DNA from: an uncultured Solirubrobacter sp. | Lineage (GTDB): Bacteria > Actinomycetota > Thermoleophilia > Solirubrobacterales > Solirubrobacteraceae | Assembly: GCA_937871635.1 (NCBI GenBank) | Contig: CALMNS010000276.1 | Location: forward strand, 1-24,403 | Length of the DNA stretch: 24,403 nucleotides | Reading direction: 5' to 3' | Shown: positions 14,279-21,266 of the stretch, piece by piece | Layout: every line of letters starts with the position of its first letter | How positions within the stretch are numbered: position 1 is the first letter of the stretch | Notes under the pieces: model-generated | The model's input: only the letters and a program-made list of their open reading frames with translations | Databases searched by the model: none | What the model was told of the DNA's origin: nothing | Made by a program: the position numbers and the translations under genes

Positions 14279-15445
14279 CTAGCCAGCGGGGACGTCCGGA
14301 GGCGCTGAGTCCCGCTTCGTCGCGGCCTCGACGGCTCCCAGCGCCGCACGACCGGCGACTATCAAGGAATGGATCTCGCCAAGATCCCAGGTGGCATTGT
14401 CGTCGGCGACCCGAACAGGGATCGTGAAGTGCTGGCTGCGAATCTTGCCCGCGATGTCTGCGCGTCTGATGAGGAACGGAAGTGCGGCCGGCGACTGCGC
14501 CGGAATCTCGATGACGATGATGCCATGATCCGGGGTTAACCCGGATGCGATCAAATCTATGCGAACTCCACCGAGCCGCGGGTGCAGCCAATCCCGCAGA
14601 ACCGCCCGGTACTGCGCTATCGACACACCGGTGACGTTGACCGGCCGGAGCGGGCCAATGGTCTCACCCTGTCTGGTGCGACGAGACGACAGTCCGATGG
14701 CGATGACGCCGCCACCTGCATTCGCGAACGACGCGACGTCCTTAGCTAGCTGTAGCTTGCCGTACTCGTCCCTGAGTTCGTACACGCGACTCTTGACGTC
14801 GAGCCAGTCATTCTCCGGTTGCCCTGTGAGGACGTCGCCGTGACCTGTACGCAGGAGGTCCGCCACGGTAGGAGCGGTGAGTTGAGCGCCTCGGGAGTAG
14901 GCGGCCTCGACGAGCCGCTCCACCTCGTGGCCGATCTGTAAGGCGTCCCCAACCATTCTGCCTCGCGTGGGGATCGCCACGTCGATTTCGAGCGCGCAAC
15001 CGGGCACCCCATCGATCCGGGTTATCGACATCGGACCGGCGCGTAGTCGCCCAAGAAGCGGGTTGAGGAGATCCCACACGGGCCGACTCGAGGGCGGCAG
15101 CTCCGCCACCGCAACGTAGACCACCGCTTCAATGGCGCTGGCGCTCACACTGAGGTGCACGGAGTCGTAAGGAGCGAAGTCTGCGTCGAAGACGTCCGCT
15201 GGAAGCTCACTGATGTAGAGCGGCAGAGGGTCATCTGGAGCGGCCTCACACGCGCGTGCGTAGCGGCCGAAGGCATGTTTCAAGGCGGTCAGCGAAGCCT
15301 CTCCAACTACAGCGAAAGGCGCCGACATACATTCGTTGCGAGCTTCGAAGTAGCCCGCCCCGGCGACCTCGAAGTCGCGGTTGCGACGTGTCCGCAACGG
15401 GCCAATGAAGTCCGGCGGCAGGTCTACCCATCTGACAGCGCGCAT
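14279..15445 (-). CDS. Schlafen/AlbA_2-domain putative DNA-binding protein
   Basis: A 388-residue protein. Residues about 212-340 form an AlbA_2/Schlafen domain (PF04326): ENDWLDVKSRVYELRDEYGK contains the E/D-x-K core, followed by KDVASFANAGGGVIAIGL and later GIIVIEIPAQS. The N-terminal 200 residues are mixed alpha/beta and unfamiliar. AlbA_2 proteins are nucleic-acid-binding or ribonuclease-like proteins common in defence islands. The ATG at 15445 is preferred over TTG at 15454, which adds only three residues. It is the last gene of a co-directional minus-strand group; 150 bp separate it from the HNH gene upstream. Confidence 0.8.
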   Translation of the reverse strand: MRAVRWVDLPPDFIGPLRTRRNRDFEVAGAGYFEARNECMSAPFAVVGEASLTALKHAFGRYARACEAAPDDPLPLYISELPADVFDADFAPYDSVHLSVSASAIEAVVYVAVAELPPSSRPVWDLLNPLLGRLRAGPMSITRIDGVPGCALEIDVAIPTRGRMVGDALQIGHEVERLVEAAYSRGAQLTAPTVADLLRTGHGDVLTGQPENDWLDVKSRVYELRDEYGKLQLAKDVASFANAGGGVIAIGLSSRRTRQGETIGPLRPVNVTGVSIAQYRAVLRDWLHPRLGGVRIDLIASGLTPDHGIIVIEIPAQSPAALPFLIRRADIAGKIRSQHFTIPVRVADDNATWDLGEIHSLIVAGRAALGAVEAATKRDSAPPDVPAG

Positions 15446-15597
15446 CGCGGCCAACCGTACGCGCTCAACGCGGCGATCGCCGGATGCCGACCCACCCTCG
15501 TCGAAAGCACGCAGTCTCGTCCGCCGCCCTTATCGCTTCCAGGCGAAGCGATCTCGGACGGAACCGAGGCCCGAGCCGCGCCGGCCAAGCGTACGAG

Positions 15598-16464
15598 CTA
15601 CGACTCAGAGGACCTATGCAAGTACAGCTGAGCGCCGGGCTCGGTGGGCAGGGCCGACCGGTTCTTCGCCGAGCTCATTGACGAGGCAGCGGTCGTCCGT
15701 GTCGCCCGCGCGGCGGCGCCCTCGAACCTCCCCCAGAAGGAGTCGGGGCCGGTCAGAACTCCAGTCGCAGAGTCAGCCGACCACCAGGCGGTTCGAGGAA
15801 CCAACGGTGCGTGGCTGTTGATTAACAACGACAGTTGCAGGCCCGTCACAAAGGTGAGGCCGAAAATCCTCAGCGCTGCGAAGTCGTCATCGACGAAGAC
15901 ACGGCTCTCCGGCGCAAGATTGACATTCTCAGGTGCGTCTGGATGGGTAAGCCCCATGAGGAGACTAGCCGGCAGCGGTCCTCCTATTGCGGCGGACGCA
16001 ATAGGGTTCCAACGAGCGCTCCGTGCGTCGAGTGGATAGTCCAGCCAGCGCGTCTCTAGGGCGATCTTGCAGAGGGCTCGGGCGACGTCGTCGCGGTTGG
16101 ATCTCGGTCCGGTGTTAGCAAGCGCGAACAACACGAAACGGCGGGGATCCTTGGGGTTGAGCGCGATGTCCCAGCGCGTGCCAGCGACAGCGTCGACGAG
16201 CTGCCCGCGTCTGTTCGCGACTTGCCCGAGCGATCGAAACACTGAGATCGGCGGCCACTCGGCCAGCGCCTTGTCGCGCAACGACAGTCGACGACGGTTG
16301 CACTTGTCGCAGATCTCGCCTGGAGGGATGACGAACTCGTCTTCGACGAGGCCCGAGGCGACCGCATTGCCGAGAGCGAGCGGGATGACGTGTTCTTCGG
16401 ACTCGAACCGGCCTTGCCGATTACCGCAGAAGAGGCATCCCACCGTTCGGTCTACCGAAGCCAT
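15598..16464 (-). CDS. HNH endonuclease family protein
   Basis: A 288-residue protein from ATG 16464. Its N-terminus has an HNH_5-like zinc nuclease pattern: CLFCG (Cys 10 and 13), SEEHVIPLALG with the catalytic-type Glu-His (about 24-25), and EICDKCNRRR (Cys 52 and 55, Asn 56). The C-terminal 200 residues are unfamiliar, with WDIALNPKDPRRFVLFALAN, RALCKIALETRWLDY and FGLTFVTGLQLSLLIN. The longer frame upstream to 16695 is Pro/Arg-rich and was not used. The HNH_5 proteins are predicted nucleases without a known target. Placement 127 bp after a DUF262 gene echoes DUF262+HNH restriction enzymes such as GmrSD, where the two are often one system. Confidence 0.75.
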   Translation of the reverse strand: MASVDRTVGCLFCGNRQGRFESEEHVIPLALGNAVASGLVEDEFVIPPGEICDKCNRRRLSLRDKALAEWPPISVFRSLGQVANRRGQLVDAVAGTRWDIALNPKDPRRFVLFALANTGPRSNRDDVARALCKIALETRWLDYPLDARSARWNPIASAAIGGPLPASLLMGLTHPDAPENVNLAPESRVFVDDDFAALRIFGLTFVTGLQLSLLINSHAPLVPRTAWWSADSATGVLTGPDSFWGRFEGAAARATRTTAASSMSSAKNRSALPTEPGAQLYLHRSSES

Positions 16465-16591
16465 AGGGCGATGATACGGAGAGTTTCCACGAAGGAAACG
16501 CGAGCCACCGTCCCAGCAGCCACGGGCGAGCCTCACAAAATATGTAAGCGGCCGTGGCCAGGGCGGTTTCGCGGCCGTTCCGGGCGCAGAC

Positions 16592-17797
16592 TCAGCCGAT
16601 CGTTTCGTCGGCGGAAGCCTCGTCCTCCACGTCGGCTGCTGAAGCCGAAGCTTCGGCAGGCGCGTCGCCGTCGGCGACCACGATCGCGATGTCACCGGCT
16701 AGATCTTCGTCGTTGTCCTCGTCCTCGGCGGACGGCTCCGGGGGCGGCGGCAGCAACGGATCTGCGCCGGGCCACGCGTCAACGAGCGCTCGATCGAGCT
16801 CGACGAGTCGCTTACGGCGGTTCGCTACATCCGTCGCCGCCCGCTCGACGGCGGCCGCGTACCGCTTGGCGCCAGGTGACACTTCCACTTCAGGGTCGGA
16901 CAGAAATCGGTCGACCTCGGCACCGAAACCCTCGAGCTGCTGCTTCATCTTGTCTCGCTCCTCCCGGGCAAGCGGCAGCCGATCTCGACGGGCGCCGAGG
17001 AGGCCGAAGAGCGTGTAGAAGTCGGACTTCTTCCGCCAGCGTGTTCGCCTAATGTCGGGTAGTACCGCGTCTAGCTCACCCAGAACGGCCCTGAACAACT
17101 CAGCAACCTCGCGCTCTTCCTCGTACGACTCCTCGTAGATCTCGTACCACTGATCGAGGGACGCCTTCTTCGTCTGCGGCCCGTGGAGCGCGGCGATGGT
17201 CAGTTCAGACACGAACTCAACGTCAACCATGCGACGAACGTCATTCGCGGAGAACAATCCGGTCCCACTCCAGTAGCTGTCGTCGGCCAAGCTCTCCATC
17301 TGAGCGATGAACGGACCCCAGTAGGTCGCATGTCGCAACTCCTGGGCATTCAGCGCGACTACGTTGCGATTCAGTCTTCCGAAAATCGCGCGCAGCTCCT
17401 CGACGGGCATCTCCGGCAGGAGCCGAACGACGAACTTGTATTGAAAGATTCGCGTCTTCGCTTCCGGCGGCAGGGCGTTGAATTTGAGGCCAGCGTAATC
17501 CGGTGAGTGCTCCTCGCGAAGCGCAAATCCGCCGTCGATGAACTCCAAGCAAGCGCGGATGCGCTGCTGTCCGTCTACCACCACGTGCCGCTCGAGGCCG
17601 TGTTGATCAACGGAGTCCTGCATGTAGAGCTCCGGCACCGGATACGCCCTGAGCAGCGTGTCGATCAAGAACGCCTTCTGCGCCGTGGTCCAAACAGGGT
17701 TCCTCTGAAATGGCGGCGCTACATCGAGCGTTCCTTCGGTTTCCGCCTTGCGGAGCCATGCGACCGTGTGATGGGTTGTATTGAGGTAGTCAGTCAT
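16592..17797 (-). CDS. DUF262 domain protein (ParB/Srx-like, GmrS-like N-terminus)
   Basis: A 401-residue protein from ATG 17797. Residues about 5-200 form a DUF262 domain: APPFQRNPVWTTAQKAFLID (positions about 27-46), then VVVDGQQRIRACLEFIDGGF (72-91), whose DGQQR is the family's nucleotide-binding motif, and later FGRLNRNVVALNAQELRHA. A helical middle follows, and the tail is a very acidic low-complexity segment (PPPPEPSAEDEDNDED to the end), unusual for the family. There is no DUF1524/HNH domain in the same chain, but an HNH gene follows. DUF262 is the NTP-hydrolysing part of GmrSD-type modification-dependent restriction. The ATG overlaps the nucleotidyltransferase stop (ATGA), so the two are coupled. 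Confidence 0.9.
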   Translation of the reverse strand: MTDYLNTTHHTVAWLRKAETEGTLDVAPPFQRNPVWTTAQKAFLIDTLLRAYPVPELYMQDSVDQHGLERHVVVDGQQRIRACLEFIDGGFALREEHSPDYAGLKFNALPPEAKTRIFQYKFVVRLLPEMPVEELRAIFGRLNRNVVALNAQELRHATYWGPFIAQMESLADDSYWSGTGLFSANDVRRMVDVEFVSELTIAALHGPQTKKASLDQWYEIYEESYEEEREVAELFRAVLGELDAVLPDIRRTRWRKKSDFYTLFGLLGARRDRLPLAREERDKMKQQLEGFGAEVDRFLSDPEVEVSPGAKRYAAAVERAATDVANRRKRLVELDRALVDAWPGADPLLPPPPEPSAEDEDNDEDLAGDIAIVVADGDAPAEASASAADVEDEASADETIG

Positions 17798-18411
17798 GGT
17801 CCTCCCGCGCTCACAAGCGCCTCGCGTGCCGTCCGCAGCCCGCGCATCTGGTAGGCGCGAAGAGCTTCGGCGTCTCGGTACAAGCGGACCTTGACATCGC
17901 GGTCCAGTGTGGGTTCGATGCCGGCCATCGCGGATAGCGCGATGACCCATCTCTTGCCGAAGCTGAGGCGCGCAAGGATTTTGTCGGTCGCGATGGCACC
18001 GGAAAAGATGTAATTGGGCGCGAATCGAACTAGCTCGTTCTTGACCGCCCTCGGCATTGACAACCAGTGCTTATCGCGCATCTCGCGCAATTCGAACCAC
18101 GCCGCATCAAAATGCCGCTGGCTCACAACGGCGACATCGATGTCCGACGTTGGCGCGAAGGCCCGGAAGTTGTTGTTTGGGTTCAGACTGATGCCGAAAG
18201 CGGCACTGCCGACGATCAGCACGCTGTGATCATCGACTCCTAGACGATCGGCGAGTTCACATCTCCAGTCGATCCACGCTGTGTGGTCCACGAAGATTTC
18301 GGGCGTACCACCGAAGAGGTGGTGAGATAGGACGCGAGCGAGATCCGGCGCTTTGTAGATCTCGTGGAGGAGAGAGTTCGCCACGGTGAGCGGACCAGAA
18401 TATGAGAGCAC
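17794..18411 (-). CDS. Nucleotidyltransferase-fold protein coupled to DUF262
   Basis: About 205 residues from GTG 18411: LLHEIYKAPDLARVLSHHL, FVDHTAWIDWRCELADRLG, then the polymerase-beta-type signature VLIVGSAAFGISLNP followed by APTSDIDVAVVSQRHFD, giving the GS and D-x-D residues that bind nucleotide and metal. ATDKILARLSFGKRWV and VRLYRDAEALRAYQ complete the domain. The open frame continues upstream to 18627, but that part is transposase sequence (PPDAGKR, YAFMRRVL, EPVFGN), so it is a fusion with an IS remnant and not the true N-terminus. The start shown is the nearest plausible codon and no clear ribosome binding site is seen. The overlap with DUF262 suggests a two-protein system. Confidence 0.75.
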   Translation of the reverse strand: MLSYSGPLTVANSLLHEIYKAPDLARVLSHHLFGGTPEIFVDHTAWIDWRCELADRLGVDDHSVLIVGSAAFGISLNPNNNFRAFAPTSDIDVAVVSQRHFDAAWFELREMRDKHWLSMPRAVKNELVRFAPNYIFSGAIATDKILARLSFGKRWVIALSAMAGIEPTLDRDVKVRLYRDAEALRAYQMRGLRTAREALVSAGGP

Positions 18412-18429
18412 GCAAGCGCGCGCAGTCCA

Positions 18430-19150
18430 GGCGCCGATCGGTGTGTTGCCGAACACCGGCTCGATCATCGCGTTGCGTTGGGCGTACATCGCGCCGCCCG
18501 GCTCGCCGTCCAGGACGCGGCGCATGAACGCGTAGATGCCGCCGTCCCAGCCGGGCCGCGTGCCGGTGCGCTTCCCGGCGTCAGGTGGGATGAGGACCGG
18601 GACGCAGCGCGCGACGATCCGTTCCATCTGGTCTTGATGCCAGTAGCCCGAGTCGGCGACGACACGCCGAGAGGCTCGTCGACGTCGGCCGCCTGGAGCT
18701 CGCGCTCGGCGGCGCAGACCATCGGTTCAAGGTGCCCGAATTCCGGCGAGTCGGCATTCAGCTCGCGGCGATGACGATCTGCTCGTCGGTGGTGACGGCC
18801 TGTGCGTTGTAGCCCTGCATGTAGCCGCGCGGCGTCTTGACAATTGCGCGAGTTCAGGTCGGTGGTGCTGACCTTGCCGGGCGGGACGTTCGGGCGGCGT
18901 GTAGGGGTTCGGCGGCCGCCCGAATCGACGACCGTCCTTCATGACTGCACGCGCCCGATAAGCGTCGTAGCCGCGGTCGCCTGCGCCTCGACCTCGAGGT
19001 CTTCGCGCAGGCGACGGCGGCACTCAATGAGGCGGTCTGGGCGTGAGCGCGGGATCGGCTTGGCCTGCGCGGCGCGCTCGGCATCGAGACGGCGCTTGGC
19101 TTCGCGCAGCCAGCCGCGCCGCCCCTGCGTGCTAGGCGCATGTCCTGCCC
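18430..19150 (-). pseudogene. Degenerate IS1182-type transposase remnant
   Basis: Pieces of a DDE transposase lie in order on the minus strand in different frames: WLREAKRRLDAERAAQAKP and RPDRLIECRRRLREDLE (about 19130-18990), DAYRARAVMKDGRRFGRPP with PYTPPE (about 18965-18890), EFGHLEPMVCAAERELQAAD (about 18745-18680), then MERIVARCVPVLIPPDAGKR, GGIYAFMRRVL and MIEPVFGN (18627-18440). These match the middle and C-terminal parts of IS1182/DDE_Tnp_1_6 transposases. At least two frameshifts, a missing N-terminus and a missing C-terminus make it dead. No terminal inverted repeats were found. Its last frame runs into the nucleotidyltransferase gene. Confidence 0.8.
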
Positions 19151-19211
19151 CCGCGGAAGGCTTTGTGCGACAGCCTCCATGCAAGGCAATAGCGCTAACC
19201 GCGGGCGCTCA

Positions 19212-19271
19212 AGCGTGCAGCGACGCATCGCGGCGGCGTTTGGAGCGTGCAGCGACGCATCGCGCGGCGTT
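19212..19271. repeat. Two-copy direct repeat of about 29 bp
   Basis: AGCGTGCAGCGACGCATCGC begins at 19212 and again at 19244, both followed by a GGCGTT end, with one base missing in the second copy. It lies between the IS remnant and the Imm-5-like gene. Confidence 0.7.
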
Positions 19272-19301
19272 GTTCCCGTGACTCCGCACAGGAGGCGGGC
19301 G

Positions 19302-19856
19302 CTAGACAGCGGTGTTGTCGTGGAGGCGATCCGCCAGGTCGCTTTGAAGGTCCCGGATGACGGTGCCGAGCAGGCCGGTCGCGAGAAGCCCTGGGCCGAG
19401 GGGACCGGACGAGTTCTCGCCGAGACGCGGTAGCTGTCGCAGGGAGGCGCGGACCGCCGGCGACATCCGGCCGAGCTGCCAGCGGACCTCCTCGCCGGCG
19501 CCCTCCGGCCGCTCGGGGGCGGCGAGCACGACCGCTTTGGCGGCATACGCGGCGGCGCCCAAGGCGTGCGCGCCCATGTGGGCCACGGCCGCGGCCTGTC
19601 CGGCTGCGCGCGCGGCAGCTGCCGCAGGGGCGCTCACCTTCCGGGCTCCGCCCTGACCGGCGAAGCGGCGCCGGATCTCCTCGGCGACCTCGAGCTCGCC
19701 GAAGGCAAAGACGCGTGCCCGCGCGAGGGCGTCCCTAGGCCCGGGATCGCCGGGGGCTTCCGCCTCGAAGACCTCGAGCACGCGCTCCGCGCAATCCGCC
19801 GCCCATGCCGCGACGATCCGGCGGTCGGCCTCGCTGAGCGTCTGTGGAGAGCGCAC
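19302..19856 (-). CDS. Imm-5-like putative immunity protein
   Basis: A 184-residue protein from GTG 19856. The opening LSEADRRIVAAWAADCAERV, the helical AARAAGQAAAVAHMGAHALG with AAYAAKAV, and EEVRWQLGRMSPAVRASL match actinobacterial proteins classed as Imm-5-like putative immunity proteins. Such proteins are predicted to protect against polymorphic toxins, but direct evidence is scarce and many stand alone, as here; no matching toxin is near. The last 20-30 residues (LLGTVIRDLQSDLADRLHD) are less typical. It is divergent from the toxin-antitoxin pair, with about 180 bp between the starts. Confidence 0.65.
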   Translation of the reverse strand: MRSPQTLSEADRRIVAAWAADCAERVLEVFEAEAPGDPGPRDALARARVFAFGELEVAEEIRRRFAGQGGARKVSAPAAAAARAAGQAAAVAHMGAHALGAAAYAAKAVVLAAPERPEGAGEEVRWQLGRMSPAVRASLRQLPRLGENSSGPLGPGLLATGLLGTVIRDLQSDLADRLHDNTAV

Positions 19857-20007
19857 ATGCGCATCGTTACACCGCCCCGCACGCAGAGGCCCGTCGCGGA
19901 CTGGCGTTTAGCGACGCATGACCGTTGCCGCTGCACTCCGTGCGAAGCCAATCTGGGCCCCTCCTCCTTCGTTAGGCGGCAGCAGGTTCCGACCCAAAGC
20001 ACCCGTG

Positions 20008-20027
20008 TTGTACGTAATTCTGTACAA
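20008..20027. promoter_or_regulatory. Operator palindrome and promoter of the toxin-antitoxin pair
   Basis: Perfect arms TTGTAC (20008-20013) and GTACAA (20022-20027) flank 8 bases. TGTACA-type half-sites are typical of YefM/Phd autoregulation. The right arm contains TACAAT (20023-20028), a good -10 element only 7 bases before the ATG at 20036. There is no ribosome binding site, so the message is probably leaderless and repressed by its own antitoxin. Confidence 0.6.
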
Positions 20028-20035
20028 TTCCGTCG

Positions 20036-20311
20036 ATGCGGACCGTGCCCCTGAGCGACGTACGCAGCAAGCTGTCCTCGGTTGTCGAGCGGGTCGAGAC
20101 GACGCATGAGCGGGTGACGATCACCCGCAACGGCCGTCCCGCCGCCGTACTGATCAACCCCGACGACCTCGAGGCGCTCGAGGAAACGCTCGACGTCCTC
20201 TCGGACCCGGCCGCGATGCAGCGGCTACGCGAGGGAGAGGCCGCGGTCGCTACCGGCGACTTCGTCGATGAAACCGGGCTGCGAGATCTCGTGGCCAAGC
20301 GGACTCGCTGA
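20036..20311 (+). CDS. Type II antitoxin, Phd/YefM family
   Basis: A 91-residue antitoxin. The N-terminal DNA-binding domain starts MRTVPLSDVRSKLSSVVERV, continues HERVTITRNGRPAAVLINPD and DLEALEETLDVLSDP, all standard for Phd/YefM. The C-terminal toxin-binding tail is MQRLREGEAAVATGDFVDET. It should neutralise the downstream RelE/ParE-type toxin and repress the operon at the palindrome just upstream. The stop is separated from the toxin GTG by two bases. The pair sits near the right end of the element and may stabilise it. Confidence 0.93.
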   Translation: MRTVPLSDVRSKLSSVVERVETTHERVTITRNGRPAAVLINPDDLEALEETLDVLSDPAAMQRLREGEAAVATGDFVDETGLRDLVAKRTR

Positions 20312-20313
20312 GG

Positions 20314-20601
20314 GTGCCGGAGGCCGAAGGACCGCGATACCGCCTCCAAGTCGCGGGGCCGGCCGCACGGGCGATCGCCGACGAGCTTCCGGAGGCGGTG
20401 GCCGCGGCGGTCGTCGAGTTCGTCGCCGGCGATCTCGTGCGGGCACCCCGCCGCGTCGGCAAGCCTCTGCGACGCGAATTCGAGGGTCGCTGGGCGGCGC
20501 GCCGAGGCAGTTATCGGGTGCTGTACGCCATCGACGACCGATCTCGTGTGGTCACGGTGCTTGCGCCCGAGCAGCGTCGTGACGTCTACCGACGGCGCTG
20601 A
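20314..20601 (+). CDS. Type II toxin, RelE/ParE family
   Basis: A 95-residue toxin from GTG 20314: YRLQVAGPAARAIADELPEA, VGKPLRREFEGRWAARRGSY, RVLYAIDDRSRVVTVL and final RRDVYRRR. The order of strand, helices and C-terminal basic strand matches the RelE/ParE fold, and the SYRVLY and HRxDVY-like end (APEQRRDVYR) is typical of RelE-type mRNA interferases. In RelE the histidine of H-R-x-D-V-Y is common but here the position holds Glu or Gln, a small departure. The gene starts two bases after the antitoxin stop and is surely cotranscribed with it. Confidence 0.9.
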   Translation: MPEAEGPRYRLQVAGPAARAIADELPEAVAAAVVEFVAGDLVRAPRRVGKPLRREFEGRWAARRGSYRVLYAIDDRSRVVTVLAPEQRRDVYRRR

Positions 20602-20648
20602 GAAGATCCTCGGCCGCGATGTCGATGCGGCAGCGCTACATCTAGCTC

Positions 20649-21005
20649 ATGGCCTCGGACGCTCCAATCCCTTCTCCACTCGCTCGTGAGGCCGTCTTCG
20701 TCAACGAGGTGGGCCGCCTGAGCGCCGCCGAGATCGCATGCGCCACGGGAGCCGCCGCGAGTACGGCCCGTGCGTGGCTTGCCGGCACCGGCGCACCGAC
20801 AGGCGAACGAGCCGAACGCCTCGCCGAGCTCTCGGCGCTCGTCGAGGGACTGAGCCGTGTCATGGACCCCAGCTACATCGCCGTCTGGCTCCGTAAGCCG
20901 GTCCCGGCCCTCGACGATGACAAGCCGCTCGAGGTCATCGGCCGCGGTGACTATCGGCGCGTCGCGAAGCTCCTCTCGGCACTCGAAGAATCGCCCACTA
21001 CCTGA
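20649..21005 (+). CDS. Lone Xre/MbcA/ParS-type antitoxin
   Basis: A 118-residue protein with an N-terminal Xre-like HTH (VGRLSAAEIACATGAAASTA, AWLAGTGAPTGERAERLAEL) and a C-terminal MbcA/ParS toxin-binding domain (DUF2384): YIAVWLRKPVPALDDDKPLE, VIGRGDYRRVAKLLSALEE. These antitoxins normally precede a RES-domain NAD-degrading toxin gene. No RES gene follows: the stop is 60-70 bp from the right-end repeats and the attachment site. It may be a remnant, an anti-toxin decoy or a regulator. It starts 47 bases after the RelE-type toxin gene. Confidence 0.85.
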   Translation: MASDAPIPSPLAREAVFVNEVGRLSAAEIACATGAAASTARAWLAGTGAPTGERAERLAELSALVEGLSRVMDPSYIAVWLRKPVPALDDDKPLEVIGRGDYRRVAKLLSALEESPTT

Positions 21006-21078
21006 GTCCCTGGGACCTCACCACGACGTCGCAAACCGCCGCTGGACACGGCCAGAAATCTAGTCGCCGTGACAAGTC

Positions 21079-21120
21079 GCTGACAAATGTGTCCCCCCGA
21101 ACGACCCCGGATTTGGCTCT
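21079..21120. repeat. Right-end arm-type repeat and shared end motif
   Basis: GCTGACAaatGTGTCCCCCC (21079-21098) matches the left-end unit at 3313-3332 with differences only in the three lower-case bases. GATTTGGCTCT (21110-21120) also occurs at 3232-3242. Both are inside the element near its ends, as expected for integrase arm sites. Confidence 0.6.
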
Positions 21121-21149
21121 ACGGCGCGGTAGAGCGAAACCCTTGAGCC

Positions 21150-21190
21150 ATCATAATCCGCGTGTCGGAGGTTCGATCCTCCTCCGGCAT
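21150..21190. other. attR: displaced 3' end of the tRNA
   Basis: The first 19 bases (21150-21168) equal the attL core. The rest resembles the T-arm and acceptor end of the tRNA, ending CCTCCGGCA, but one base is lost relative to the working copy and the T-arm differs. This is the old 3' end of the tRNA, displaced and drifting. It fixes the right boundary of the element. Confidence 0.88.
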
Positions 21191-21266
21191 CTCACGGTGT
21201 ACTCGGATTCGCTTTGTGTCCCTATTGGCTGGCGGAGGGCAGCGAGTACCCCGGGCTCCACGGCGC

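Noticed and set aside
13932..14282. Plus-strand frame after the ABC ATPase
   Set aside because: Arg/Pro-rich, begins inside the ATPase gene and has no recognisable features.
16390..17052. Plus-strand frames opposite the DUF262 C-terminus
   Set aside because: Shadows of the acidic low-complexity tail on the other strand.
19212..19271. CRISPR array
   Set aside because: Only two units with a three-base spacer and no cas genes.
18854..19546. Minus-strand frame spanning the IS remnant and the Imm-5-like gene
   Set aside because: Crosses two unrelated regions, Ser/Arg-rich; the Imm-5-like frame is much better supported.
21150..21190. A second tRNA gene at the right end
   Set aside because: Only the 3' half is present, no D-arm or acceptor 5' strand precedes it and the T-arm region has lost a base; it is an attachment-site remnant.
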